From positions 62,001 through 126,000 of the forward strand of contig JADANN010000118.1 in NCBI GenBank assembly GCA_018806985.1: 64,000 nt of DNA, written 5' to 3'. The stretch's first letter is position 1. Every line of letters begins with the position of its first letter. Under the pieces are notes generated by a model, which ran no database searches, was not told where the DNA came from, and saw only the letters and a list, made by a program, of their open reading frames with translations. The stretch is from Angiostrongylus vasorum. Lineage: Eukaryota > Nematoda > Chromadorea > Rhabditida > Metastrongylidae. The position numbers and the translations under genes were made by a program. Of the stretch, positions 1 through 12,114 are shown one piece after another.

Positions 1-255
1 CCATCGTATACGCCAAAATGTCGAAGTTAAGGTGGGGCGGACACGTAGTGCATGTGAACGACAACCGACGAGCAAGAGCTAGTTCTTCAGGGAAAAACCT
101 AGATAAAAGATATGCCGCTGAACTAGTAACTAGATTGAACAGAACACACCAGGCTACTCTTGCAAGCGACAGAGACAAATGGAAGGCTTACTGACGCCTG
201 CTCTAGTCACTCGACGATGAACGGGTGGATAGGCGATACTAGTGATATCACGAAA
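1..255 (+). mobile_element. RTE-type non-LTR retrotransposon, 3' end fragment
   Basis: The first 230 bases translate (+) as the C-terminal tail of an RTE reverse transcriptase polyprotein, around a KLRWGGHV-like motif. The same tail occurs at 53030-53300 (+) and, reversed, at 31380-31640. The body of the element lies outside the window. The end around 215-250 has loosely repeated GATA/GTGAT units, like the 3' ends of the other copies. Stops break the frame. Confidence 0.8.
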
Positions 256-560
256 ATCCTATTCAAGGCGAGAATTATACTTGTCGATACGTCGACCAAT
301 TAACATCCATTAGTAGTGGACAAGAACATCTATCGAGCAGGATACGTTGAACAATTCCATTTCATCCCCCATAGCAACGTTTGCAAGGATAGACATCCCA
401 AGGCTCTCCAGATACTTTATAAAGACAGCCAACAGTAGTGCACTTATTCCTCCCTATCTGCCCGCATTGTCTTCATATCGTCCTAGCCTTCATCTATGTT
501 TCATAACCTTATACTAATTTAGGATTGTAATCTAGAAATAGAAATCTGTTTCATATCCAG
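256..560. other. No recognised feature
   Basis: AT-rich spacer between an RTE 3' end and a SINE copy. I see no coding exon, tRNA-like fold or repeat in it. Confidence 0.4.
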
Positions 561-750
561 GAGCGCGTGTAGCGCAGTGATCAGAGAAGCCCTGTAATAC
601 ACATGGGATCGATCATGCGCCTTAAACCTATAAAGCTTTCTATTCCTCCGGGATCGGAAAATTGGTACCAGATTTGTCTGGGAGGATAGTAGCACTGATT
701 TGATGCATCGGTAGGCCACCGCGAGTCATTGTAAAGACCAGATATGCACG
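561..750 (+). repeat. SINE-A copy, 3' truncated
   Basis: It starts with a tRNA-like head: an A-box-like GTAGCGCAGTG at about 568 and a B-box-like GGGATCGATC at about 604. The central core GGTACCAGATTTGTCTGG follows at about 664, then part of the family tail. It breaks off after GATATGCACGA, about 90 bases short of the usual end. Confidence 0.8.
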
Positions 751-814
751 AGGACACAAACGTCTCCTAGGATGGCCACCTACACGTTGGGCGAACGTGT
801 TCGTAACTGAAGTA

Positions 815-1005
815 AAACAGCTGTACTAGTAGCTGCACTTGTTCTGCAGATCACGGTATGTAACACCCACTCCCACCATGCTCGAACCAAATCACCACCA
901 TGGACGACGATTGCGAGGCAAAGGAACGAAAGAAAGAAGTGGTGCGGTCCACGCAACTCGTGAAGACGGGCCGCCGAAGTACTCAAGTTTGCTTGGTAAT
1001 AATAA
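815..1005 (+). repeat. Repeat E-like element with conserved mini-ORF start
   Basis: It shares its left part (an ACCACCATGGACnACGnTTGCGAG stretch) with 13400-13590. Its last ~60 bases, ending GTATCCAAGT-like, are shared with the repeat E copies elsewhere. An ATG at 900 opens a short frame that is partly conserved in the second copy. Confidence 0.55.
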
Positions 1006-1091
1006 TTTGCTTGCATAGATTGCATGTGTTTGTATTTACCTCATTGCACCGTTACAATTGTATTAATACTATTATACATAAAGTAGCCAGT

Positions 1092-1372
1092 TACACGTGT
1101 AGCGCAGTGGTCAGGAGCCGCCCCTACAATACACGTGAGATCCATTCCCGCACCAGTGGCTCACCAGGCCTTCCATCTCTCCAGGCTCGGCAGATTGGTA
1201 CCAGACTTGTCTGAGAGGATCGCAGCATTGGCTCGAAACATCGTAGGCCACCACGAAGCATTGTAAAGGCCGGGTATGCATTCGATCGACTCCGACGATG
1301 CTTAATGAAGTCGAATGCATGGCGCATCCCTCAGGGATTGATCAACACCGAGAGCTTTATCCTTTATTTTTA
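1092..1372 (+). repeat. SINE-A copy, near full length
   Basis: About 280 bp. It has the tRNA-like head (CGTGTAGCGCAGTGG), the core around GGTACCAGACTTGTCTG and the tail ending GATCAACACCGAGAGC then TTTATCCTTT. Several short ORFs here are only the repeat read in different frames. Confidence 0.88.
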
Positions 1373-3277
1373 GCCAGTTGCCCAAGTACGAGGTCGGTGC
1401 AGCTACAGTGTACATGGCCACGGGCTACGAGTTGCACGCGTCGACACAAATCAGTCGATCGGAGAAAGTGTTTTTGTCATAGAGGAACTAACAGATGGCC
1501 CAATTATCACTGAACGAGCAAGTTCTTCGTGCGATAAGTGCGAATTCTCAAAACTGTGATAAGAATAACTCCAAGTTAATTTTAGACATCTTCTGCAAAA
1601 CATTTTTTCTCTTTTAAAAACTTGACTATAGCGAGAAAAGCTGACTTCTACGAGAAAGTTGAGATGAATACTACACTCCAGTCCAGACGTCTGTAAATAA
1701 ACCTCATCGCCATCAGTAAACAAGGTGCAGACACACAAACCACGCAAACAACCAACAACAGCAAAATCTCAACTAACGTGAGCGCAGAGTTGCGAAAAAC
1801 GACAAAGATTAGCAAGAATGACCTGACTTCTGGACTTATAGAAGACATAATTTGAGGTGATATATTCAGCACTAACCGAGAGAACGCCTCATTCCAAAAT
1901 CCATTATGGCCCTCTTATGACCCTCGAAAGCGAAAGAAAAGCCCTACGCTGTCACAATTCAAGCGAACAGGTGCTATTTCGAGGTGACACAAATTCGTGA
2001 CGATCATTATTATCTAATCCATTTAATCTCACGCAAACTAAGATGAATTCTTCCACTTCCTGAAGTTCTCAGTATAGGGGTTCGAGATCCTTTACATAAA
2101 CCTCAGCCTTAGCCCATTATTTTAACTAGTTTACTTCCAGCTGTATTGCACTTTTCAGTTCAGATGTTGAAAAAAGAGTCCTTCGTCACCTACATACCTA
2201 CGGACGAACGAGCATTCCAGTACACTCAATTGTAGAAATGCAAATGATGAGAACCAAAACAACTGTTTTTCCAGAATGTTCTTTTACTTGCCACTGTTCC
2301 GTAGTTTTTTTCACTCTTGTTAAGCTGGAGGATCATAATTCTAGGATTCACCCAATGAAATTAGACTGCGTATGTGCTGTTAGAAAAGAGTGGAAGGAAA
2401 GTTGACTCACGTCAAAAGAGTAAGCTGTTTTTTTAAAAAGTCTTTTGTTCCGTTGACAAAATTTCGTACAGCTGGCAGTGAGGACGTGAGCACGAGACGA
2501 CTATCGGAAGTGAGGGAGCATAGAATGGCCAGCTATAAGCAACAACAACTTCTGAACTCCACAACAGAACAGTTCTACTACCACACATGGCAGTTCCACC
2601 TAGTTAGTAATATTTCTCGCATTTCCTTATTCTAACCAAGCAAAAGCTTTTCCTACAAGTGTTAGACATCGAGGCCCACTTTTTTGATCCACTTAAACTT
2701 ATTTAGATAAGCACACATTTACGAGAGATACATGGTTCTGACAGTGTACGAAATTTCCAGAGAAATACTTCATAATTGAGCTTTTATTGCTCTTTCGATT
2801 TAGATCCCCCTCCCTGCTCCTCCCTCCTACCCAAAAAACGTGTTTCCTTTAGTTAGAAATTAAAACAAATCAGACCAAGTAGTAGGAACCATTCAAGGAA
2901 AATCCATGCCACGATGCAATAGGGCGATTCATAACAAGAACAACGTTTTATTCGGTCAGTGAGCTGATCATTTACTGGAGGTATTAAACTGTTTACAAGT
3001 GTTTAGAAAAACACGGCATTGTACTACTCTGCTATAACCCTTTGTGTTGTGGGAATGACTAGTCACTAGAATCAACACCCAATTTCCTACGATACAAAAC
3101 ATAACAATGACGTTTACGATCCACTCTATTGTCCCTTCTTCGGTCTTCGTTGCAATTCTAAATGCGAATTTGGAGAACAGAAAGCGAAACGGATTGACAT
3201 TGGAAAAAGGAGAAAAAGATTATACGGATCAACAAGGAAAGGTGGCACAACGAAACAAGCAACAATATCTAAACACA
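1373..3277. other. Unassigned sequence
   Basis: No gene recognised. On the minus strand 1648-1872 encodes a 74-residue frame with two hydrophobic stretches that could be membrane segments. It has no partner exons or family match I can name, so I do not call it a gene. The rest is AT-rich with several stops in all frames. Confidence 0.35.
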
Positions 3278-3580
3278 ATGATGCTGAGATATCTAGAAAA
3301 CACAAACCTAGGTCGGATTCGAACTTCGGACTACCTATCCTGCAGCTCCTGCCGATTTGTGCTCCCCAGATCGTTCCCGTTAACAGGTATGATTGCTTGC
3401 GGCACAATTGCGGTAAAAAAAAACTTGTTGAGTGAACAGCAAAGCGAAGGTCTAAGTGGAGCAATGGGTAGCACGTGAGCCCCCTGAAAAGGTAATAGCG
3501 GGTTTGAATCTGGGTAGGGCTCTGAGTTTTGCAAATATCTCAGTATCACTGTGGTTGTATTTCACATAACACCAAGTCAT
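3278..3580. repeat. Repeat C copy (palindromic, tRNA-like)
   Basis: The left end reads GATGCTGAGATATCTAGAAA. The right end is its reverse complement, TTTTGCAAATATCTCAGTAT. The inner right half contains a tRNA-like segment: GGGTAGCACGTGAGCCCC, then a B-box-like GGGTTTGAATCT near 3503. This older copy differs in the middle from the 12.1 kb copy. Confidence 0.7.
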
Positions 3581-4058
3581 AAACGAATAATATGCACTAG
3601 ATAAAAAAGTTATACAATATCTGAAGACCTAGCAGTAAAGAAATCAGCAATAGCCTTTGAAAGACGTTGTCATTTTGACGGGAAACGATGCGAACGCGGA
3701 AAAAAATCAGCATCAAGCAACGTCTTGACTACGACTGGCCTTGTGTTACTGCAGCCTGTCGTGTCGGCCCACAGCCGACGTCGTGTTGCTGGTGTGATAT
3801 TTCCTGCAGCCGTCGAACAAACGTTGCTCGCTATAAAGCTGAAAGACGATTCGACACCGATTGTTCGTCTTCTAGAAGTTTCTGCTAACCATTTGATTCG
3901 TTACTGACTCACTTCAAAAGAAATGAGAATATCCTCGAACATCTCTGAAAATGATGACGATTGAAATCAATGATCACATAGAAATTAATTATCGAACCGC
4001 ATCCGATTCGACTCGATCCGACAATAACCACCTATTTAGCATCCACTCAGATCAATCC
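3581..4058. other. No recognised gene
   Basis: Two overlapping 60-66 codon frames (3688-3907, +) exist, but neither has splice context or a recognisable family. I see nothing else. Confidence 0.3.
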
Positions 4059-4130
4059 GGCTCTGAAGAAGACGAAGACGGCAAGATGTTAGCCGAATAG
4101 ATATTCTCTACCAACTTCGTGTCAACTAAA
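4059..4130 (+). repeat. Motif D (GAAGAAG...GTTAGCCGAATA)
   Basis: A short motif, CTCTGAAGAAGACGAAGACG followed by GTTAGCCGAATAG, that recurs with variation at about 12021, 25779, 26988, 35909, 36040 and 49424. It looks like the surviving end of a dispersed family. Confidence 0.55.
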
Positions 4131-4414
4131 CAGTTCAAGAAGGTGTTATCTTCAAACAATTAGAGTTTTTAGGCACAGAGAACTTTGTACGGTAACAAAG
4201 TAACACGTTTATAGACGACCGCAGAGATTTTCGTAACCCACTTTGAGACTGAAAGCCGTCGTCAAAATGTGGTGACCAGCACTTCAGATGCGGAGACGAT
4301 CGATCAAGAAGCTATAGAAGTAGCGTATCACTACGCCTAGCTCCATTCCCAGTGCTGTTTTTCCTACTCGAAATGAATACTAATTTCCTAAATCGTCTGA
4401 ATACCACCTAATAG

Positions 4415-4692
4415 GGGCGCGCATGGCGCAGTGGTCGGAGGCGCCCCACAACACACACATAGGATCGATTCTCGCTCTCATGACCTACCAAGCCTTCCAT
4501 CCCTCCGGGGTCGGCAGATTGGTACCAGGCTTGTCTGGGAGGATAGCAGCACTGGCTCGATAGCTCGCTAGGCCACCGCGAGTCATTGCAAAGGCCAGAT
4601 ATCCATTCAATCACCTCAAACGATGCTTAATGAAGTGGAATGCATGGCGCATCCCTCAGAGATTGATCAACGCCGGGAGCTTAATCCTTTTA
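4415..4692 (+). repeat. SINE-A copy, near full length
   Basis: Head GCGCGCATGGCGCAGTGG, B-box-like GGATCGATTC, core GGTACCAGGCTTGTCTGG, and tail through GATCAACGCCGGGAGC. One of the best preserved copies. Confidence 0.88.
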
Positions 4693-5921
4693 GCAACTAG
4701 TGGATTGCTCAACTGCTGACTTGTATACGATTGTATTAATACCGTGACTTAGCAGCATTTCTGTTACTACATGATTTCTTCACCATAGAGTGATCGACCG
4801 CAACAGTGAAAATAAAAACAAAAATATGTTGTAAAATAGAAAAAATATGGAACAATTTCTACGACAGTTGAAAAAAAACAGTTATCAAATTAAAACATTT
4901 GTCGAATATCAGCTGTGTTGGAGATCCATTTGCGCAGAAGTTTGGTCAGGAAACTAGTCAGACAGAACCTAAAATGGCAGACTAATATAAAATGGTTTTC
5001 TTCTGAAGCATTAGGCGGAATTACATCATCAAAGAACCAAAAGATTCGCCGGAACAAGTGAACTCCTCAGCATGAAAATTTCACTGAGGCATGAGCTACT
5101 ATTTCACGAGCACTAGACTTTCGAAGAAAACTTTTGAAGAGAACGCCATAGAGCCTTTTCTTTAGTTCAGGAAAGACAACGAAGGCGACTTCATTGGCGG
5201 AAGCAGAGATGAGCATGGGAGCAGAGGATATTCCTCAGAGGCGTTTCTGTGAGCTACTTGACTTAAGAAATGGAAGGTCGACATAACTTTGAATTGCTTT
5301 CAAGACATGCCGTAGTTTCCAATGCTCGTTGAAGACATCTTCATTGTTAACGATACCAAATCGAATTCTATCCTCATAAATTGAAAACGAGACTCATTGA
5401 ACCATAGCAAAAGCAACCGAGGAACCAATATGTTTATAAGGCAACTAACATCTACTGCTGAACCGCTAGAAATAGTCCGATCGGGATTGCTCTTAATAGT
5501 GGGGAAGAAAGTTTTAATGCTGGATGTTTGCAGTACAAGGCCAAAATCCCCGTCAGGCTTTTCGGAAGTGATAAATGAGCGTTCGTTAAAGTCGAACACA
5601 CAAATGACATTAAACCTTTTTTCGATGGCGGCCAAACATTACTCGTATCCGATCGGATTTGATGAGAGAAACAAAAAGAAACTTACAGGAGGGAAAGTCC
5701 TGTACTCTGCATTATCTGGTGATTTCCTTAAAACGTAAGTAGACAAAAGACAATTCATTGAGTGGCACAAAATTTATGTAGATTTAACCTCGTGTAGTTC
5801 GAGAAATATTGCAATTTTATAAAAAGAGTAATAGAAAAGGCACAAAGAGAGATAACTAACCTTTGCGGTCATTATTCCATTTTGAAACGCATGGTTTTCT
5901 GTTCTTATTAATATTTCGTCT
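4693..5921. other. Unassigned sequence with an orphan ORF pair
   Basis: At 5397-5738 (+) a 113-codon hydrophilic frame ends in a GTAAGT donor-like stop. It is overlapped on the minus strand by a 111-codon frame (5300-5635). Codon choice does not settle which strand, if either, is coding, and I recognise neither. Upstream 4693-5300 holds only AT-rich sequence. Confidence 0.3.
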
Positions 5922-6146
5922 GCGCCCCTGTAACACAAATGGGATCGATCCCAACGCCCCTGGTCCCTCTGGGGTCGGCAAATTGGTACTAGACTTCCTT
6001 GGGAGGATAGCACAACTGGCTCGATACATCAGTAGGCCATCGCGAGTCGTTGTAAAGGCCATATATGCATTCAATCACCTCCAACGATACTTAATGAAGT
6101 CGAATGCATGGCGCATCCACCTTGATCAACGCCGAGACCTTTTTTA
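5922..6146 (+). repeat. SINE-A copy, head truncated
   Basis: It begins inside the head at CGCCCCTGTAACAC, keeps the B-box-like GGGATCGATCCC and a mutated core (GGTACTAGACTTCCTTGGG), and runs through to the end of the tail. Confidence 0.82.
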
Positions 6147-7495
6147 AATAATATTTGTCGTTTACGAGTTTCTACTAGTAAACTTTGTTGCCGTACTTTT
6201 ATACTTGTAATTTTCAATTAATTTGAAAATCGAAAAACTTGAGAACACATGGGGAAATAGGAAGCCATCTTGGTCTTCCAGAAAGAAAACAGGCTCAGCA
6301 GTGCTTATACTTTTTATATCATCCCATACTTTTCCACTTATGTAGCAGCTTTTATTTGCAAGTAAACAGAGTGTTCCTGGTAAAAACAGATATTAAAAAC
6401 TACCCGATTCGTCTACATTTTACATGTTATCTTCAATTTCAACGAAGCAAGAGGCTATGACGTCATCAAAAATGACATTATTCTGAAAAACTGCACAGAA
6501 GATGTCTATGAATAAGCTGAACGAACAAGAGGTGCTGAAAAATGACAACAGTGTCGAAGAACGCTTGAAATGGTACTGAACTTGGTCTGAGTAGAACCGT
6601 TACTCATTAGTTTTGTAGCTAACAGACTCTCACGATGAACCTCATTAATGTACGACGTTCGAATTTGTTCACTAACGTACCGGAGTGTGAAGGAGGTGTT
6701 CACTTTCTAGAAATACTCTTTACACAGCGTTCTTTTCTTGTTGCTCCTCTTCTTTTTCAGGTTCTGTTCACTTGCCGTTGTCAGGATCTCGCCTGCCATG
6801 TGCTAAAGTTTCCATCAATCACGGATCGGTGATAAGAAAGAGTGTTGTGCTCTCTGCTGTTCGTTCATCTCAACCGTACTGAGATATTCCCTTTTCATTC
6901 ATCTAATCCTTTCAATGAGCCCCACGGTAAATTAGCGGTGAGGTTTGATCGTGTGGAAATAGTAGGGTGATGTGCAAATGGGGTGTGAGACTAAGGTTTG
7001 CTGCCAGTTCATCCCATCAGCAGAGTTTTCCAAATCGAGAAAGAGCTTGACAATTCCACCCGGAAATCTGGCTAATAATAGGAAGACCTAAGTCAGAGCG
7101 AGCTAGTGGGCGAATCTACTGAGGATTAAAAAGAAAATGCCTCAAAGCAAAAGCTTCAGGATTTCCTTCTGCTAAGTGGGAGACCATTAGACAGCTTTGG
7201 TTTGCGACAAGTAAAAAGTCGACACGACATTGGTGTGAGCTCAAATTATTCCAGTGTTACCGAAATAACATATGACAAAGGTGAGCTGAAAAAGGGAAAA
7301 GTTACTTAATAGAAAATTAAAAGTGAAAATTGGAAGTGCTGAAAACGGTGGACGATGAGTTGTCCTATCCCCGATAAATATTTGGAGATATTTGAATAGA
7401 GAATTAAGAATGTACTATATTAAAACGGTAGGAGGTCTCATGGTTTTGAATGCATCTACAGTCCGTGGATCTTCTCCACGCCTGAGACGAGTTTC
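6147..7495. other. No recognised gene
   Basis: Contains short frames only. A CTTTTTCAG acceptor-like site at about 6752-6760 precedes a 23-codon frame, without a matching partner exon. Confidence 0.3.
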
Positions 7496-7850
7496 TAAGG
7501 GAGCTTTCCTTCAATTGCTGCCCATCCTTCCATCTTTCCTTCTATCCCTTATTTGCTTTACCCGCCTTTCAAATTTGTTACTCCTTCATCCGTGTCGTCC
7601 CATTTCGAGTTCTTTCTGCCATTATATAATCCATTCTCATCCTTCCCTATCTCTTTCTCCTTGTTTCACGCCCGTGCCGTCCTCCATCGTACTATTTCAT
7701 GTTTCGTGAATTGCATGTACACCTCCGGCTTTTTTTCTTAATAGCCATCTCTCAAATACTTTGTTTACTCCATCTGTCTTGATTATTTCCCTCTACTTAT
7801 CCCGTGTACTTTCTGACCACAAGCGTTTTTTTCCCATGTGTTGGTTTCAG
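7496..7850 (+). repeat. Pyrimidine-rich tract
   Basis: About 350 bases with a strong C/T bias on the plus strand (runs such as CTTCCCTATCTCTTTCTCC). The 105-codon frame over it is compositional. A purine-rich tract lies about 350 bases downstream. Confidence 0.65.
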
Positions 7851-8174
7851 CGTTGTTTTTGAACGTCGTATAATCGACGATAGGGCAACCAGGTAAAGTT
7901 TACTTGGTTGTTTTTTATCACAGGCAGGTTCGGTTTCCAATGCAGCTCTCCTGAGTGAGCAAAGGGTTCTGGGAATGACGGAGCGTTCTCTAACGGTGAT
8001 ATCCTGGTTTCAGTTTACACTTTACTCCAGCGACGATGTAACAATGCTGATAATATAAATTTAAAGCAGGTGTCTGTAGCGAACGAACGGCGAACGTTGG
8101 TCGCAACTCGAACGTCCTCTGTTAGTCGACCATCAACCAAAGACTGGGAAGAGCTTTGCTGATTCGATTTCACA

Positions 8175-8370
8175 ACAAACTCATGAGAGAGAGCGAGAGG
8201 AGGGCAGAAGAAGAATGAGAGGGAGAGAAGGAGGTGGATAGGAAAAGAGAGTGTGGGAAAGGCAGAAAGAGAGGAGAGGGAGGCCAGGAGGGAGTGGGGT
8301 GGGGGGCAGAGATAGAGGGAGAGATGAACGGCTAGAGAGGAACAGAAAGGAATGGAAGAGAGCTGTGACT
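8175..8370 (+). repeat. Purine-rich (GA) tract
   Basis: About 190 bases almost only of G and A on the plus strand (GAGAGAGCGAGAGGAGGGCA and similar). The apparent Arg/Glu/Gly-rich ORF at 8251-8433 is a by-product. Together with the C/T tract at 7496-7850 it flanks about 325 bases of ordinary sequence. Confidence 0.7.
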
Positions 8371-8667
8371 GGTTATTTTACCGTTTCAGTTTACATTTTA
8401 AGACACTTTCTTAAACCTCGGTCGACGAGTTAAAAATGAATAGAATCGCTTCCCACCACAGTGTTAAGGATTTTTCTTTAAGTATTCGCTTATTGGATGC
8501 TTTCCTTTCTGCTGTGTGTGTCTATGTATGTAAAGGACACTATTTGAATTTTACTGAAAGCAAAAAAATTAACGAATAAGAACGGTAAAAAGAACAGCGA
8601 GTGATGTGTTTACAACGACAATTAGTAGTTGCAATATTGAAAGCAGCATAATTAAGGAAATAAAAGG

Positions 8668-8955
8668 ACGAAGGATAAAGTTCTCGGCGTTGATCAATCC
8701 TTAAGGGATACGGATACGTCATGCATTCGACTTCATTAAGCATCGTTTGGAAGTGATTGAATGCATATCTGGCCTTTACAATGACTCGCGGTGGCCAACA
8801 GTTGTATCGAGCCAGTGGTGCTATTCTCCCAGACAAGCCTGGTACCAATTTGCGGAACCCGGATGGATGCAAGGCTTGGTGGGCCATAGGCGCGGGGGAT
8901 CGATTCCAGGTGTGTGGTACAGGGTCCGTCCGACCACTGCGCCACAGGAGCTCTT
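8668..8955 (-). repeat. SINE-A copy, near full length
   Basis: Reversed copy. The tail starts at 8684 (TCGGCGTTGATCAATCC), the core reads CCCAGACAAGCCTGGTACC at about 8829, and the head ends with CCACTGCGCCACAGG. Overlapping ORFs on both strands are repeat translation. Confidence 0.88.
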
Positions 8956-10099
8956 ATTAAAGAAATAAAATCCCAATATAATAAGACAATAAGGATGTTT
9001 TAAAAACTTTCGTCAGGGAACGTAATTTTATCCAAAATTAGCAAGCTTTAATAAAATGCAAATTTTTGTATTCTAGTTGATTTCAAGTGTCCTTTGAGAT
9101 GCTCCACCTGTCCTTTGAGATCCTCCATTTGTGTAGTGCAATATATTATAAAGAGCGGAAAAACAGTACTGGAACGAAGCGAGTAACGAGAATTTAGTTG
9201 TATGGTTTTTGGATTGACAACCTCCGTATCTGAAGAGACGATCTTCCTTATCTGAGAATGGTTTTCGATTCCAAAGCGGTTTATCAAAAACTCTACAGGT
9301 GGTCCTGAATTCACTATTTTATGGCAACTTCTATTTCTACCACATCCATGTTAAGTAGTCTGTGCTTAACAAGTCCATTTGCTCGAAGAAACAGGAAATG
9401 TATGTTGAATTTAATAACATCTTCACAATATCTTCCTGAAATGAAGCGGTCATTATGAGCTTTTTATTCACTAATGAATATAGAGCCTAGACAAAAGAAT
9501 AAAGCGTTCTGGGTGTTGGTCCACCGCTTAAGAAAGTGTCATCCATCCGACCTTATTAAGCATCATAAAGAAGATTGAAAATATGTTTAGTCTACATAAT
9601 GAATTTTAACGATTTACTGATGTATCAAACTCTTGCTTTGTCCTTCGATACAAGTTTGATACCGTTTTGTCGACTCCAGAAGATTGGTGCGGTTTGTTTA
9701 CCTTGAGTCCTGGATTATAGCCAGCGACCAAAGGTGTATTTTAGCCGGTTGAAAACAAAACTGTCAGAGAGAAGGAGCGCTACGACTCTTCCGTTGTCTG
9801 ATAACTACCTTCTATATAAGTCACTGTGACAGGCAATAGTCACTTCCTCAGCATCTCCAAAAAGTAGCACATGATTGTGCTAAGTGCACTGTCATTAGTT
9901 TGATTAACGTTGACAACTTCGTCTTTTGTTCCTTTCTTTTCCGTTTTCTTTGAACAGAACGACTTCATCCTACAGATAAGAAAAAGTGCGAAGATCTGCT
10001 GAATAGATGGTTAACTGACTGTAACTTTTAACACTGATGTTTGAAGAAACTGCGATTTTGAAATGATTTTGGGTACTGATGATAGGAAAAGCAAGCATT
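8956..10099. other. No recognised gene; faint SINE-A tail remnant
   Basis: 9495-9600 resembles a heavily mutated SINE-A tail on the minus strand. Otherwise I see nothing, including in the 88-codon frame at 9048-9314 (-). Confidence 0.3.
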
Positions 10100-10765
10100 A
10101 AACTCGTTCATCCAGTAAGGTCAGAATAGAACGCATTTTCATTAGCGACCTGAGTCTTCAAGATTTCTAGCAGCAGTTCGTTTTTGAGGTGTTGGAACAG
10201 CCGCACGCAGTTAGCAAGAAGGCCGTTAAGAATGTTGACTGAGAGAGATTTCCCCACAGCAATTCTTTTGACTTTTCCAGGATTGCTCGGAAGAAGTGAA
10301 CTGGTTCGCACTCGTTGTTGTGCAACAAAAATTAAACTCAGAATTGATTAATGACGAGATATTTTTTCGGCACTTCACCTTACACAGTACTTTACTGGGC
10401 AGTGCCAGTTGTCATGGAGGATCCATTCTTCGTTGCCCATCACAACGCGACCAAGAATCAGCCTTGTTGCTCAAAAACACTTCAAACGAAACTTTTTCAT
10501 TATAACGCTCTCTTCTCAGTCAGCACATGCGGCATCTCCTTATGGGGTTTCCATAAGATGGTCCAAAACTTCGTCCATAATCAACTGCAGCTCTGCTGCA
10601 AGTCCACTTAGTGCCACGTATGGAACTGCTTCAGCTATCCTCTTCTGGTGGTCAACATCGACACGATATCGACTTTCGTCCTCAGGACTCTCATTTCCAC
10701 AGTAAAACTTTTTAAAACAAGTGCTGCACCGCACTTTTGTTAACGGTTCTTCCACCCTAAAGGTA
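10100..10765 (-). pseudogene. Mariner-type transposase relic
   Basis: Read on the minus strand from 10755, the frame shows a CFKKFYCGNESPEDESRYRV-like stretch. This matches the N-terminal helix-turn-helix region of mariner transposases (WF..F..GD.SLEDE.RSGRP) and is followed by an LAAEL-like segment. After stops and frameshifts a MGNEEWILHDNW-like piece near 10410 corresponds to the family's GDEKWILYDN catalytic region. Terminal inverted repeats were not located. The copy is dead. Family assignment is from motif resemblance only. Confidence 0.65.
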
Positions 10766-12020
10766 CTTTGATATAGGAAGAAGTTTCTGACGCTTCGTGT
10801 TCAAGCTTGAATTCCTACGAAATTTTATGGAACCAGCTTTTCATACGCTCTATAATGACCTGAATTTAAAAACTAATTCGTCTTGACAGAAGAAGCATTA
10901 ATAAGAACATTTACGGTAGACTTAGCACTTTGAAATGATGCATAGTGCGAAAATAAGCAAAGAAAATGTTATTTAAAAAATAAAGCATGATAGCTGGAAA
11001 GATTCTGCGCATCCCAGCACTCCGTTCATTCGGCTCATTGCCTCGCTCCTGTTATCGACGAAGCTCTTCGGATTTGTGTGTGAATTTAACTGCTGACTGG
11101 GGACACTGTGTCTGAATTTAACTGCAAGTTGGGTCTAATTGGGATATTGATTTCGCTGAATGCTGATTGAGCCGATTCTTCCTGAAAGCCTGAAATAACC
11201 CTGCTAGAACGTTCCCAGGTCTTCATCGCAGCCTGTCGTTGTGGATCGGAGAAAGGCGTTTCCTAGATAAGTCTAGCGGTAATTTATTGACTTTAGAGAT
11301 GGGGGAAGTTTGGATACCAAGTGACAAAAATTGAATAAACGAACATTTTTGCAGTTCACAGTATTTTTTAACCGCTGAGACAGACGTCTTCTAACCTTTA
11401 GGTTATAAAGAAAAGTAGCGGTGTGGACAGTTCGGCATGATTTCGCATCTCCTAGCTGACCCATGACGTTGGTAACTCTGACATTTCTATTCAAACAAGC
11501 TGCATCGAAGCTTTTTTCTCTTTCATGGGTATGTATAGTGGTCAGTAAAAATGCATCAATATTCTATTAAACTGACTTACGCTTAACCACAGAGTGAGTT
11601 AACCAATAAACAATATCAGCTCAACAATGTAAGAAGGTATTGAACCACATGTTAACGCACAATAATTGGATGACTAGAACTATAACTTTACTTATCAACT
11701 TATAAAAAATCTGCTTAACTAGTAATTTAAACAATTATATTGATTGTTCACACCGAGGTTAAGTGGAAGTTGGATTAGCATAGCATTATTTCGCTATGTC
11801 CTAGCTATTTTAACACCGACTTCTACCGAATGGAGTATCGACATTAAAAGAAGTCATTATCAGTTAACGATCAGTCAGTAACGGTTCTGTATAAAAGGAC
11901 ATCGCCAAGCGAGGTTCCTTCATTCGAGCGGTGCTCCATTCCAGATGATTCGGCTCGATACGACTACGAAGACCCACAACGTGAGGACAACGACTTATAC
12001 CAACGGACACGGGTCAGTCC
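10766..12020. other. No recognised gene
   Basis: AT-rich. The 73-codon frame at 11273-11494 (-) has no recognisable domain or splice partners. Confidence 0.3.
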
Positions 12021-12075
12021 TGCTCTAAAGAAGACAAAGACGTCGAAACGCTAGCCGAATAAAGATTTTCTTAAA
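12021..12075 (+). repeat. Motif D
   Basis: CTCTAAAGAAGACAAAGACG, then GTCGAAACGCTAGCCGAATA. It abuts the palindromic repeat C copy that follows. Confidence 0.6.
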
Positions 12076-12114
12076 CCTCTTTAAACCCACCAAACTAAAC
12101 AAGTACAACAGTAT

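Noticed and set aside
1093..1160. tRNA genes suggested by A- and B-box-like strings
   Set aside because: The heads lack a full cloverleaf with acceptor stem and are followed by the SINE core. I treat them as SINE promoters.
1111..1327. Overlapping 60-100 codon ORFs on both strands here and at 8540-8968, 42096-42539 and 53768-54085, with recurring IGTRLVW/GTRLV peptides
   Set aside because: They are translations of SINE-A in various frames. The shared peptides come from the core palindrome, not from proteins.
7392..7709. 105-codon ORF with hydrophobic, Ser/Leu-rich sequence
   Set aside because: It is explained by the pyrimidine-rich tract.
8251..8433. Arg/Gly/Glu-rich small protein
   Set aside because: It is explained by the GA-rich tract.
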